A DNA stretch of 64,000 nucleotides from CAYVUV01 sp964455095 (GCA_964455095.1 CAYVUV010000228.1:1-64000); one strand, 5' to 3'; positions 26,635 to 35,884 are shown, numbered from the stretch's first letter. Notes: generated by a model not told the origin, from the letters alone. Made by a program: numbers and translations.

Positions 26635-27141
26635 CTAAGAGCCTACACTGGTTTTGGTCGGGCCGGGCAGGTAGCCCGTCGTGTCCCAGGTCGTGGGATC
26701 GTTTCGCGCCGCCTCTGCGTCCACCGATGTGTTGTGGAAGTGCGCAATCTTCCAGGTGCCGCCGTGCTTCACCAAGATGAACGATCCTCGTGTCGTCAAC
26801 TCTGGAATCTCGTGCCCGGATGGCATGACGACTGGAGCGAAGGTCATCGTCGCTACTGCGACGGCCGCGTCTTGGGCGATCGCTCGCAGCACTGCAGATT
26901 CGACGCTCATCTCGGTCTTCGCAAATATGGTTCGGTGGAGCGCAGCATGACCTTTGAAAACGGCAGCCTTACCGCGCCAGTGATTCCCGGTTACGTTGAT
27001 CCACTCTACGTCCTCGGTGTCGAGGTCGTGCATTCCCAACATGTCGTGGCGATTCCAGGTGCTCGCGAACTCGGCCACGACCGCGCGTATCGCCAGCTCG
27101 TCAGCGGAATCGAGGCCAATCGCCTTCGGTTCGATTGTCAT
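26635..27141 (-). CDS. SgcJ/EcaC-type NTF2-like protein
   Basis: This is a 168-aa protein with a good ribosome-binding site (GAGGAGAGCAG) before the ATG at 27141. It has the cone-shaped NTF2-like fold of the SgcJ/EcaC family: an N-terminal helix with FASTWNRHDM, then DVEWINVTGNHWRGKAAV and a C-terminal strand pair GTWKIAHFHNTSVD. Members often carry unknown small molecules or act as accessory oxidoreductases; no catalytic residue set is agreed. It is divergent from the big ATPase gene. Confidence 0.82.
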   Translation of the reverse strand: MTIEPKAIGLDSADELAIRAVVAEFASTWNRHDMLGMHDLDTEDVEWINVTGNHWRGKAAVFKGHAALHRTIFAKTEMSVESAVLRAIAQDAAVAVATMTFAPVVMPSGHEIPELTTRGSFILVKHGGTWKIAHFHNTSVDAEAARNDPTTWDTTGYLPGPTKTSVGS

Positions 27142-27270
27142 TCTGCTCTCCTCTAGTTGCTGACAGACGGATCGAGGTTCTGCGGCCTGACCACTCCGCG
27201 CGCCGAGATTCGGCACTGCGGTGCGGCGACTATACTGGGACGGTCCCCGCAAGCGAAGCGAGCCGAGCGA

Positions 27271-30200
27271 TTGTCACGCAATGACCCATCGGGTTATTCT
27301 CCTCCCGAGGAAGCAGCCCAAACGAAACCCCAAAGCGACGATCGCGCCGGCGCTCTTGCCGAGGACGTCACGCCCGAAACGCGCTTCGCGACGGACCAAC
27401 TCCGCGGCGGCATCTTCGTCGGCCGCGAGCGCGAGCTCGGCGAGCTTCAAGGCGGGCTCCGCGAGGCCGAGCGCGGGCACGGATCCCTGTTTCTCCTCTC
27501 CGGCGATCCCGGGATCGGAAAGACGCGCTTGGCCGACCGGCTCTGCGGCTTCGCCGCCGGCCGCGGCGCGCGCGTCGTCTGGGGCCGTGCCTGGGAGGGA
27601 GAAGGCGCCCCGGCGTACTGGCCCTGGGTGCAAGTCCTCCGCGGACTCGCGGAGGCTTCGACGCCCGCGGATCTCGCCGCACACACGGGGGCCGGCGCTG
27701 CGTATCTCGTGCAGATCGTGCCGGAGCTTCGCAACCAGCTTCCGGACGTGCCGCCGGCGATCACGTCTCCTGATTCGGAGCACGCTCGGTTCTACCTCTT
27801 CGATGCGACGGCACGCTTCCTCGAGAAGGCCGCGCAGTCGCGGCCGCTGGTGCTCGTTCTCGACGACCTCCATTGGGCCGACAAGTCCTCGCTCTTGCTG
27901 CTCGAGCACGTGGCCCAGGGGCTCCGCGATGCACGGATCCTGGTGATCGGCACCTACCGTGGCGCAGAGGCGCGCCAAGCTGGACCTCTGGCGGACGTCC
28001 TGGCTCAGCTCGCCCGCGCGGGCCGCCCGTTGCCGCTCCGAGGCCTCGGCGAGGCCGAAGTCGACGCGTTCATGGAGGCGATCGGCAAGGCGAAGCCCGA
28101 CGCGCGGCTCGTCTCGGCCATCCATAGAGCAACGGACGGCAATCCCTTCTATATCGACGAGATCGTCCGGCTGCTCCTCGCCGAGGGAGTTTCGAATTCG
28201 GGCCGCATCCCGATTCCCGACAGCGTCCGCGCCGTCATCCGGCGGCGCTTGGCATTCCTGCCGGGGGAGACGAGGCGCCTCTTGTCCATCGGCTCGGCCG
28301 TAGGACGAGAGATCGACGTCACGGTACTCGAGCACGTCTGCGCAGAGCCCGTGAACGACATTGCCGAGGCGCTGTTGCCTGCCGTGACGGCCGGGCTCGT
28401 CACGCGCCTCCCGGATGGATGCGGTCGTTACGGGTTCGCGCACGCCTTGGTACGCGAGACGCTCTACGACGACCTCGGTCCTGCCGAGCGCCAACGATTC
28501 CACCGCGCGATCGGTGCGGCGCTCGAGGAGATTCGGGCCGGCGATCTCGAGCCGCACCTCGCCGAGCTGGCTCACCACTTCCTCGAGGTCGCGGACGCCG
28601 GCGACACCGAGAAGGCGATCAGCTATTTGGTCCGCGCCGGGCGGAGGGCGGCAGGCGTGCACGGCTACGAGGAAGCTGCGCGCCACTACGAGCAGGCGCT
28701 CGACGTGCTCGCGCGGATGGCATCCAACGAGCTGCGGCGCTGCGACCTCCTGATCTCGCTCGGCGAGGCGAAGGGCCGCGCGGGCGAGTTCGAGGCCGCG
28801 AAGGGTCCGCTGCTTCAGGGTGCAGAGCTGGCAAAGAAGCTTGGCCTCGCCGAGCCGCTCGCTCGGGCGGCGCTACGCTTCGGGCACCCGCTTCCTGGCG
28901 TTCCGTTCGCCGATCCCACCCATCTCCGCCTCCTGGAAGATGCCCTCGCCGCGCTCCAAGGCGAGGACAGCCTGCGCCGGGTGCTGGTGGCGTCGAGGTT
29001 CGCCGTGGAGCTTCTGTACTCGACGACGCCCGAGCGCGCCATCGTGCTCGCCGACGACGCTCTCGGCGTCGCCCAGCGCGTCGGTACTCCGGCCGCTCTC
29101 GCAGCCGCGCAGACAGCGCGATGCATCCTGGCCCTGAACCGGGCCCGCTATCAGGAGCTCGGCGATCTGCTTTCAGAGGTAGAGCGGCTCGCGGAGGAGT
29201 CGGGCGATCGCGAGCTCGCCCTCTTTCCAAAGAGCCTACGGATGGCCTGCGACATGGCCCGCGGCGACGTCAACGCCGCCGACCGCGACCTCGTCGCGTT
29301 CGCGCAAGCGGCGGAGGAGCTTCGCCAGCAATGGTACCTGGCGTCCATGCCGCTCTTTCGGGCGATGCGGGCGATGATGCAGGGCCGGTTCGCCGAGGCC
29401 GCCACACTGATCGACGAGGGGTTGATCATCGGGACGCGTACGAGCGGCTCGAACGCTCTGCTGATCGCTTCGATGCAGCGGTTCATGCTGCTCCGCGAGC
29501 AAGGCCGATTCGTCGAGCTCGCGGAGGGGCGTGAACGAGGCGCTCTCGTCTACCGGGAGACAGTTCTGGAGCGGGCGCACCAAGTTACGCTTCACCTGGA
29601 GCTCGGGCGGGAAGCCGAGGCCAGAGGGGAGTTCGAAAGGCTGGCAGCGAACGACTTCTCGACCACGCCCTTCGATCCACACGGCGTCATAGCCCTGGGC
29701 TGGCTATCCCAAGCCTGTGCATCGCTGGGCGACGCGAACCGCGCGGTCGTCCTCTATGAACACCTCCGGCCCCGGGCCGATGAGATCGTGATCCAGCGTG
29801 CTGGCCTCTATTGTCTCCACACCGTCTCGCATCATCTCGGTCTCCTCGCGACGACAATGTCGCGCTTCGCGGATGCCGAGCGTCACTTCGAGGATGCGCT
29901 CGTTACGAGCGCACGGATCGGTGCCCGGCCATGGATCCCACGCACGCAGTTCCACTACGCCGAGATGCTCCTGCGTCGCGGTGCGGCCGGGGACCGCGAG
30001 AAGGCCGTACGACTTCTCGAGCAGTCGATCCCCATCGCTGCCGAGCTCGGCATGAAGAGCCTCCTGGAGCGCGCGCAGGCGCTGCGGGCGGACGGGGAAG
30101 AGCTCCCCCGACCACGAGACACCGGGGAGCCCGCGCTGGGCGACGGCAGCATCTTCCGGCGAGAGGGCGAGTACTGGACCCTGACGCACCAAGGCCGCTC

Positions 30201-30726
30201 TTTTCGCCTGAGAGATACGAAGGGCCTCCGCTACCTCGCGAGGCTGCTGTACCATCCCGGCGAGGGTTTCCGCGCTCTTGATCTGGCCTCCATCGACGAG
30301 GAACGGCCCGCGGCGGCGGGACGGGCGCAGACACACGAGAGGGCCTCGAGCGACCTCGGCGACGCGGGCCCCCACCTCGATGTTCAGGCCAAAGCCGCCT
30401 ATCGTCGCCGCCTCGACAGCCTGAGGGAGACGTTCGACGAGGCGGAGCGCTTCAACGATCCCGAACGAGCGAGCCGGGCGCGTGAGGAGATCGAGTTTCT
30501 GACCGATGAGCTCGCGCGTGCGACTGGCCTCGCCGGTCGCGATCGCAAGGCGGCATCCGCCGCCGAACGGGCGCGCTCCAACGTGACGATGGCGATCAAG
30601 GCGGCGCTCAAGCGTATCGCGGAGAATGACGCCGCCCTCGGGCGCTACCTCGCGGCCACGATCAAGACCGGGAACGTCTGCAGCTACATTCCTGCCCCGC
30701 AATCGCCGATCTCGTGGAGCCGGTGA
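27271..30726 (+). CDS. Large STAND-type signalling ATPase with TPR repeats
   Basis: This is about 1150 aa. No ATG with a ribosome-binding site is evident; a TTG at 27271 or one at 27157 could be the start. After FVGRERELGEL comes the Walker A loop GDPGIGKTRLADRL. The Walker B strand is LVLVLDDLHWADKSS, typical of the AAA_16/MalT-like ATPases of transcription regulators and kinase-linked sensors. About 500 residues of TPR-like helices follow. Near the end is a module of about 45 residues (YWTLTHQGRSFRLRDTKGLR) and a coiled, charged C-terminus that ends CSYIPAPQSPISWSR. The latter two occur together in many deltaproteobacterial adenylate-cyclase-like or ATPase regulators. No HTH or cyclase domain is present, so its output is unclear. 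The end overlaps the convergent AraC gene by 65 bp. Confidence 0.8.
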   Translation: MSRNDPSGYSPPEEAAQTKPQSDDRAGALAEDVTPETRFATDQLRGGIFVGRERELGELQGGLREAERGHGSLFLLSGDPGIGKTRLADRLCGFAAGRGARVVWGRAWEGEGAPAYWPWVQVLRGLAEASTPADLAAHTGAGAAYLVQIVPELRNQLPDVPPAITSPDSEHARFYLFDATARFLEKAAQSRPLVLVLDDLHWADKSSLLLLEHVAQGLRDARILVIGTYRGAEARQAGPLADVLAQLARAGRPLPLRGLGEAEVDAFMEAIGKAKPDARLVSAIHRATDGNPFYIDEIVRLLLAEGVSNSGRIPIPDSVRAVIRRRLAFLPGETRRLLSIGSAVGREIDVTVLEHVCAEPVNDIAEALLPAVTAGLVTRLPDGCGRYGFAHALVRETLYDDLGPAERQRFHRAIGAALEEIRAGDLEPHLAELAHHFLEVADAGDTEKAISYLVRAGRRAAGVHGYEEAARHYEQALDVLARMASNELRRCDLLISLGEAKGRAGEFEAAKGPLLQGAELAKKLGLAEPLARAALRFGHPLPGVPFADPTHLRLLEDALAALQGEDSLRRVLVASRFAVELLYSTTPERAIVLADDALGVAQRVGTPAALAAAQTARCILALNRARYQELGDLLSEVERLAEESGDRELALFPKSLRMACDMARGDVNAADRDLVAFAQAAEELRQQWYLASMPLFRAMRAMMQGRFAEAATLIDEGLIIGTRTSGSNALLIASMQRFMLLREQGRFVELAEGRERGALVYRETVLERAHQVTLHLELGREAEARGEFERLAANDFSTTPFDPHGVIALGWLSQACASLGDANRAVVLYEHLRPRADEIVIQRAGLYCLHTVSHHLGLLATTMSRFADAERHFEDALVTSARIGARPWIPRTQFHYAEMLLRRGAAGDREKAVRLLEQSIPIAAELGMKSLLERAQALRADGEELPRPRDTGEPALGDGSIFRREGEYWTLTHQGRSFRLRDTKGLRYLARLLYHPGEGFRALDLASIDEERPAAAGRAQTHERASSDLGDAGPHLDVQAKAAYRRRLDSLRETFDEAERFNDPERASRAREEIEFLTDELARATGLAGRDRKAASAAERARSNVTMAIKAALKRIAENDAALGRYLAATIKTGNVCSYIPAPQSPISWSR

Positions 30727-31420
30727 GGGCCGCGCGAGCTGCGGAGGATTCCGCGCAGCGTCTCGCAGCATCGCGTCCACCTGATCCGCGGCGCGTTGCG
30801 CTTCGCGAATGCCGACGCGGCAGCGCGACACTGACAGGCTCCATTCCGGTCTCGACGCGATAGTAACGCCCCGGCGTCGTGCCGAGCGCGCCCGAGAACG
30901 CACCGATGAACGCACTCACGCTCTCGTGGCCGACTTCGAGGGCGGCGGCCGTCACTCCCTGGCCGCGTGCGAGTAGACGCATCGCATGCAACAAGCGCGC
31001 CTGCTGGCGCCAGCGACCGAGCGACATGCCCGTCTCCTTGAGGAAGAGCCGCTCGAGTGTGCGGCGGCTGGCTCCGGCCTCGCGCCCGACTTGCGTGAGC
31101 GTCGACGCGGTTCCCGGACTGTCGCGCAATCGGGTGGCGACGCGCAACGCGCGCTCGTCGCGCGGCATGGGGAGCTCCAGCGGGGCCGCGGGCAGCCCCC
31201 GCACCTGATCGAGGAGAAACGCCACCAGCCGCCGATGCTCGGGCACGTCGCGACGGAGCATGCCGAGCGCCATCGTGTGCAAGATGAGCTGGCGCAACAG
31301 CGGGGGCACGACCACGACGCAACAGCGGCGCGGCAGCAACGCGGCCAGACGCGGCTGGATGTACAACGTCCGCATCGAGCCCGTCGAAGCCTCGGTCGGA
31401 GAAGATCGACAGTCTCCCAA
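30662..31420 (-). CDS. AraC-family regulator lacking its N-terminal domain
   Basis: This is a 252-aa frame. The two helix-turn-helix motifs of AraC proteins are present: the first in LTQVGREAGASRRTLERLFL, the second in VTAAALEVGHESVSAFIGAF, ending LGTTPGRYYR. In the relatives I know with this wording (MRTLYIQPRLAALLPRRCCV), about 90-100 residues with a cupin sensor come before the Met-Arg-Thr-Leu. Here the frame starts only about 15 residues ahead of it, at a Met with no evident ribosome-binding site. Just upstream lie family C repeat units (31418-31502). The sensor domain seems lost, so this is probably a pseudogene or a constitutive DNA-binding fragment. Beyond RYYR a low-complexity tail overlaps the ATPase gene. 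Confidence 0.7.
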   Translation of the reverse strand: MGDCRSSPTEASTGSMRTLYIQPRLAALLPRRCCVVVVPPLLRQLILHTMALGMLRRDVPEHRRLVAFLLDQVRGLPAAPLELPMPRDERALRVATRLRDSPGTASTLTQVGREAGASRRTLERLFLKETGMSLGRWRQQARLLHAMRLLARGQGVTAAALEVGHESVSAFIGAFSGALGTTPGRYYRVETGMEPVSVALPRRHSRSATRRGSGGRDAARRCAESSAARAALTGSTRSAIAGQECSCRRSRS

Positions 31421-31502
31421 GGAGGGGGTTCGCGGAGGTCGTTCTTGGATAGCGATTCACAAAGCTACCTCCCCTAGCCCCTCCTTGGAAAGGAGGGGGA
31501 CC
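31418..31502. repeat. Family C repeat units at truncated AraC gene
   Basis: CCCAAGGAGGGGGTTCGCGG (31415-31434) and, after 33 bp, CTACCTCCCCTAGCCCCTCC then TTGGAAAGGAGGGGGACC. The second unit is the palindrome also seen at 6838-6875. The two units stand in opposite orientation, bracketing a short spacer. Confidence 0.65.
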
Positions 31503-31682
31503 GGAGTTCGGGAGAGAGCTTCACTCGCGAATTGTCGGGCACAGCCGCGCCCACTTGATCGTCAAGCTACCGGGCGTAACTGAGTACCAGCGTGCCAACT
31601 TCGTAACGCCGCCTGTCCTTTGAGAGATAACGGACTCACGGCAAGTTATCATGGCAAGCTCCGTGCTCTCACGGCCTGCCCC

Positions 31683-32342
31683 ATGCCGAGTTGGATGGTA
31701 GTCGCCGCGACCATCGTGATCGTCCTGATCCTCCTGGGCCTGACGGATCGTGCGGAACGCCCCACGAGCCCGGCGCGCACCGGCTGGCTCCCCTATCGGA
31801 AGCGTGACTGGCTTTTCTCGGTTGCGGAGCGCTCGTTCTACGACGTGCTCGAGCGGGCTGCGGGCAAGGACTTTCGCGTGTTCGCAAAGGTCCGTCTCGG
31901 CGACCTGGTCTGGATGCCGAGCCGAACGCGCAGTCGAGAGTATCACTGGCGCCGCATCTCGCAGAAGCATGTCGATTTCCTTCTATGCGATCTGCGCAAT
32001 GTTGGGCCGGTCCTGGTGATCGAGCTCGACGACGCGTCGCACCGACAGTTCGACCGCCAGGAACGCGATCGTTTCGTCGACTCCATCATGGAGTCGATCG
32101 GACTTCCGATCTGGCACGTTCCGGTCAAGAGCGGCTACGTACTCGCCGATGTCGCGCAGGAGATTCGCGAGCGCGCAACGCCGACGAGTGGTGCACCGCG
32201 AGCAAGGGCGGCGAGTGCGATTCGATCTTCTCTGCCGCAGCCTCAGCCTCAGCCTCAGGCTCAGCCGCAGCCCGAGCCTTCCGGAGTTCTGGCCGGGGCT
32301 GGCACGGGGCTTCAATCAACACCCCGGACTCAGAGAGGCTGA
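31683..32342 (+). CDS. DUF2726 (PD-(D/E)XK nuclease-like) membrane protein with repeat-derived tail
   Basis: This is a 219-aa protein. A single membrane helix at the N-terminus (MVVAATIVIVLILLGLTD) leads to a cytoplasmic domain of DUF2726 type: FSVAERSFYDVLERAAG, then QKHVDFLLCD and VLVIELDDASH. The Asp and the Glu-x-Asp lie where restriction-like PD-(D/E)XK nucleases hold metal, as suggested for the family. The last roughly 45 residues, with PQPQPQPQAQPQPEP, are encoded by a family A repeat and are not part of the domain, so the original stop has probably been lost. Start at ATG 31683; 31695 is an alternative. No partner gene is evident. Confidence 0.78.
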   Translation: MPSWMVVAATIVIVLILLGLTDRAERPTSPARTGWLPYRKRDWLFSVAERSFYDVLERAAGKDFRVFAKVRLGDLVWMPSRTRSREYHWRRISQKHVDFLLCDLRNVGPVLVIELDDASHRQFDRQERDRFVDSIMESIGLPIWHVPVKSGYVLADVAQEIRERATPTSGAPRARAASAIRSSLPQPQPQPQAQPQPEPSGVLAGAGTGLQSTPRTQRG

Positions 32343-32365
32343 GGCTGGGGCTCAGGCTTCAGCCT
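32226..32365. repeat. Family A copy, partly coding
   Basis: The left arm CTTCTCTGCCGCAGCCTCAG continues with CAGCCT units. The right arm, starting at 32331, reads CAGAGAGGCTGAGGCTGGGG. The left arm and spacer lie inside the DUF2726 gene and the right arm includes its stop codon. Confidence 0.8.
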
Positions 32366-32426
32366 GAGGGGGGCGCTTCGCGCCCCGGTTTGCCGCTAGC
32401 GCCTCACCTGGGTTAGAACCCGCGGC

Positions 32427-35204
32427 ATGCCTTCATTCACGCTGTTCCATTCGCCGTGCCGCGCCGCCGCTGCGCTGTTGTTCATTTGTTGTGCGCTCCC
32501 CGCGGCAGCGCAGCCGCTGACGAAAGAGGCGCGGCGTTGCGTCAAGGCGGTGGACAAGGGCACGGCCGCGCTGGCGAAGGCGCAGGGGTCGATCGGGCTC
32601 GACTGCTTCAAGCAGGCTGCGGCCGGCGATCTCGGCGCGGTGCCGACAGTGGAGGCGTGCCTGGCGGGGGATGCCAAGGGGCGCCTGGCCAAGGGCCGCG
32701 AGTTGGCGCTGAGCGCCGAGGCGCTGCGCTGCAGCGCGCCGCAGCTGCCCGGCTTCGGCGTGCCGGAACTCAGCGGGCCCTATCTGCCGGCCTCGCCCGT
32801 TCTCTTCGACCCGAATGTGCACGAGATGTACGCCGAGACGACGCTCGTCGCGGTGCCCAAGGCGACGACGCTGGTGCTGCGCGATGTGTTCGGCGATCCG
32901 CTCGATGCCGGCGCCCTGCTGTCGGCGACGAACGCCGCCGGCGCGGCCTGCCAGAAGCGCGTCGCCAAGGCGGTGACCAAGTGCGCCGGCGCGCAGCGCA
33001 AGGCGGTGCTGTCCTGCAAGAAGAAGAGCCTGGCGAATGGCGCTGTCGATGCCGCGGCGCTCGAGACCACCTGCATGGAGACCAACGGCAATCCGGCGTC
33101 CGGGCTGCCCGACCCGAAGGGCAAGCTGGCGAAGGCCTGCGCGACGGCGATCGGTGCGGTGCTGACCGAGTCCTGCGCCGGCCAGGTCCCGGCCGCGCTG
33201 CCGGGGGCGTGCGCCAGCGCCGTCGACACGGCGGCGTGCGTGGTCGATCAGATCGATTGCCGCGTCTGCCAGGAAACCAACACCGCCAGCGGCCTGCAGC
33301 GCGACTGCGATCTGCTCGACGACGGCCTCGACAATGCGAGCTGCGGGAACACCGTGCCGCAGTGCGGCAACGATATATTCGATTCGCCGTCCGAGCAGTG
33401 CGACGACGGCAACCTGGTCGACGGCGACTGCTGCAGCTCGACGTGTCAGCTGGAAGTGACGCCGTGCCCGGCGCCGAGCGTGGTGATCGATTCGCCGTCG
33501 CACGGCAGCTTCACGCAGGCGGCGCAGGTGATCGTCAGCGGCCATGTCGCAGCGATCAACGTCAACGATGCCGCGCTGACGATCAACGGCGTGCCGGTGC
33601 CGCTGCAGCAAGACAAGACCTTCTCGACCACTCTCAGCCCGTCGGCGGCGCAGATCTTCAATCCGGCCTTCGCCCATCTCACTCGGCAGCACGACGGCGC
33701 CGTCGCCGCCGACCGCATCGTGATCATCGCAGGCGCGTCGCTGCCGGCGGCCGACGGCGCGCCGCAAGGCCTGGCGCTGCGCCTCAACGACAGCGCCTTC
33801 GATGCGATCGAGCCGACGCTGTCCTCCCTCATCCCGCCGATCGACCTGTCGGGCTTCCTGGTACCCGGCACCGTGCTGCTGAACGACGTCTGCTATCTGC
33901 CCATCGGCAGCTCCTGCCTCGGCTCGATCGACCTCGCCATCGGCAGCACGCCGCCGCCGGGGATCGACGGCATCGCGTTCAACGTCGACTCGCAGCTCAA
34001 CACGGTGGCGGTGTCGATCACCATCGAGAATCTCGTCTTGCCGCTGACCGTGACCAGTGTCACCGGCGCGGCGCTGAACTGCGATATCGAGCTGCACGCG
34101 CCGGCGACGATCCTGGCCGGCTCGTACGATCTGTCGCCGCTCATCAGCGACCCGACGAACATCGACGTGACGCAGATCGGCGACATCGCCGTCACGACGC
34201 CCGGGCTGACGTCGACCACGACCTGCGCCGGCGGCCTCGGCGTCCTCATCAATGGCCTGGTCGGGCCGCTCTTCTCGCAGCTGCTCGGCACCCTCGGCGC
34301 GCCGCTCAATACGGTCGACGGCAACGGCAACACGCCGATCGCCAGCGCGCTCGAGACCACCTTCAGCGCCATCGACCTCGGCAGCGTGCTCGGCACCGGC
34401 CTCGGTCTGAGCGTGCAGGCGCCGTACGCGGCGATCAACGAAACTACCATCGGCATCTCGTTCGCCGCCGACCTCGCCGCCAGCGCGCTGACGCCGGCGC
34501 CGGGCGCGCCGACGCTGCCGGCGTACCTGCACGTGCCGGAGACCTTCCCGGCCTTCACCGCCAGCACGCCGGTCGGCGCGGCGCCATTCGACGTCGCGAT
34601 CGGCCTGTCGACCTCGGCCATGAACGCGCTGCTGCGCGCCCAGACCGAGCAGGGGCTGCTGCAGCTCGCGACCACGTCGATCGACCTCGGCGGCGGCCCG
34701 ACTGGCCTCACGGCCGCTGCGCTGAGCGCGGCGTTGCCGCAGTTCGGTGCGCTCCCGCCGGCAACGCCGCTGACCCTGCGCCTCGTTCCGACGCTGGCGC
34801 CGATACTGAGTGGCGCCGGCGCGTTGTCGGGCGTGATCGCCGAGCTGCGACTCGGGCACTTGCTGTTCGAGATCGTCGAGAACCCCGGCGTCGGCGAGAT
34901 CGTGCATCTCGGGTTCGCCCTCGATGCGCGCTTCGACGCGACGCTGACCGCCAGTCCGGCCGGGCTGACCTATGCGCTCACGGCGCCGCTGCCCGCGGAC
35001 ATCACGGTCGGCGTGCTCGCCAACCCGCTCGGCGTCAACGAAGCTACCGTGGCAACGCTGGCGCCGGCAATCCTCACCGGCCTGCTGCCCGACCTGACCA
35101 GCGCGCTGGGCAGCATCCCGGTGCCGACGGTTCTCGGAACGAGCCTCGAGGTGTCGCGCTCGCCCTACTACACCGCGTTTGCCGAGTTCGGTTCGTTGCT
35201 GTGA
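32427..35204 (+). CDS. Large secreted Cys-rich protein with DUF4215-type module
   Basis: This is a 925-aa protein. The signal peptide (AAAALLFICCALPAAAQ) is followed by a helical Lys/Cys-rich region of about 270 residues with paired Cys spaced like a disulfide-bonded repeat. At about residues 310-345 is a DUF4215-like Cys-rich repeat, CGNDIFDSPSEQCDDGNLVD then GDCCSSTCQ, common in myxobacterial and related surface proteins. The last 550 residues are a beta-rich, very Ala/Leu/Thr-rich part (for example DLSPLISDPTNIDVTQIGDI). They have no Cys-rich pattern and no clear family. No enzyme motif is visible; a surface or matrix role is inference. No ribosome-binding site is evident. Confidence 0.75.
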   Translation: MPSFTLFHSPCRAAAALLFICCALPAAAQPLTKEARRCVKAVDKGTAALAKAQGSIGLDCFKQAAAGDLGAVPTVEACLAGDAKGRLAKGRELALSAEALRCSAPQLPGFGVPELSGPYLPASPVLFDPNVHEMYAETTLVAVPKATTLVLRDVFGDPLDAGALLSATNAAGAACQKRVAKAVTKCAGAQRKAVLSCKKKSLANGAVDAAALETTCMETNGNPASGLPDPKGKLAKACATAIGAVLTESCAGQVPAALPGACASAVDTAACVVDQIDCRVCQETNTASGLQRDCDLLDDGLDNASCGNTVPQCGNDIFDSPSEQCDDGNLVDGDCCSSTCQLEVTPCPAPSVVIDSPSHGSFTQAAQVIVSGHVAAINVNDAALTINGVPVPLQQDKTFSTTLSPSAAQIFNPAFAHLTRQHDGAVAADRIVIIAGASLPAADGAPQGLALRLNDSAFDAIEPTLSSLIPPIDLSGFLVPGTVLLNDVCYLPIGSSCLGSIDLAIGSTPPPGIDGIAFNVDSQLNTVAVSITIENLVLPLTVTSVTGAALNCDIELHAPATILAGSYDLSPLISDPTNIDVTQIGDIAVTTPGLTSTTTCAGGLGVLINGLVGPLFSQLLGTLGAPLNTVDGNGNTPIASALETTFSAIDLGSVLGTGLGLSVQAPYAAINETTIGISFAADLAASALTPAPGAPTLPAYLHVPETFPAFTASTPVGAAPFDVAIGLSTSAMNALLRAQTEQGLLQLATTSIDLGGGPTGLTAAALSAALPQFGALPPATPLTLRLVPTLAPILSGAGALSGVIAELRLGHLLFEIVENPGVGEIVHLGFALDARFDATLTASPAGLTYALTAPLPADITVGVLANPLGVNEATVATLAPAILTGLLPDLTSALGSIPVPTVLGTSLEVSRSPYYTAFAEFGSLL

Positions 35205-35225
35205 GCGGAATCTGAGAATAAATCG

Positions 35226-35388
35226 GCTTCGGGCTTCGGACCTCAGGCCTCAGGCTTCAGGTCCGGATCCGATCTTCTCTGCCGCTGCCTCTGCCTTTCC
35301 GAAGTCTCAGCCGGTGGCGGCGCGGGAGCCGGCCACTACCCGGATTCGGAGAGGCAGAGGTAGCGGCACAGGCTGAGGCAGAGGAGAA
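35226..35388. repeat. Family E copy followed by family A copy
   Basis: TTCGGGCTTCGGACCTCAGG and CCTCAGGCTTCAGGTCC (family E) are joined to a full family A element, GATCTTCTCTGCCGCTGCCT with the partner CGGAGAGGCAGAGGTAGCGG. It sits between two convergent genes (stops at 35204 and 35390). Confidence 0.8.
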
Positions 35389-35389
35389 A

Positions 35390-35884
35390 CTATTCGCGCC
35401 AGGCGAGTCGCTCGGCGAGTCCGTGCTGCATCTTCGATCCGTCGTCGCCAGCGTTGAGGTGCACCGGAGGAGAATACACTGTCCACTTGGGCTTGAGTCG
35501 GATCACCACGCGGCGTTCCTCGACAGCCTTCGCTTCGACGAATGGGCGAACGACCTCCGGAAGCGGTTGGCCGGACATGATCTCGGCCACCTTCATCATG
35601 ACGTCGACCGTGGTCTTGAAATCCTCATCGACCTCGGCCGGGCCGTAGACCTGCAGATAGGTAAGCGGCCACTTTTCGTCGAGCACGCAGAGGGCTGCTT
35701 CGCCGCAACGGCGGACGGCTTTGGCCTTCGCACGATCGGCCATCGTCGACACCAGGATCTCGTCCCCGTCCATCACGTAGTAGACGACAGACATCGAGGG
35801 CGGACCCTGCCGGCGCTGAAAACCGAAGATGCACGTGCGATGGTTCGCGACGAAGGCGCGTCGTTCGGCCGCGTTCATCATCAT
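35390..35884 (-). CDS. PNPOx-fold (pyridoxamine oxidase-like) protein
   Basis: This is a 164-aa protein of the split-barrel flavin-binding type. The core strands are FVANHRTCIFGFQRRQGPP and VYYVMDGDEILVSTMADRAK, then CVLDEKWPLTYLQVYGPAEV. This is the pattern of the F420- or FMN-dependent PPOX class, whose members reduce or oxidise small molecules. The ribosome-binding site (GAGGAG) is six bases before the first ATG. It is the last gene of the co-directional set that includes the linalool-dehydratase-like protein and SDR. A gap of 70 bp from the SDR allows co-transcription. The cofactor is not certain from sequence. Confidence 0.8.
   Translation of the reverse strand: MMMNAAERRAFVANHRTCIFGFQRRQGPPSMSVVYYVMDGDEILVSTMADRAKAKAVRRCGEAALCVLDEKWPLTYLQVYGPAEVDEDFKTTVDVMMKVAEIMSGQPLPEVVRPFVEAKAVEERRVVIRLKPKWTVYSPPVHLNAGDDGSKMQHGLAERLAWRE

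Noticed and set aside
32433..34907. 824-aa open frame on the minus strand opposite the Cys-rich secreted protein
   Set aside because: Its composition (Arg, Gln, Ala, Asp) is that of an antisense shadow of a GC-rich gene; no domain, no ribosome-binding site. The plus strand has a signal peptide and a known Cys-rich module.
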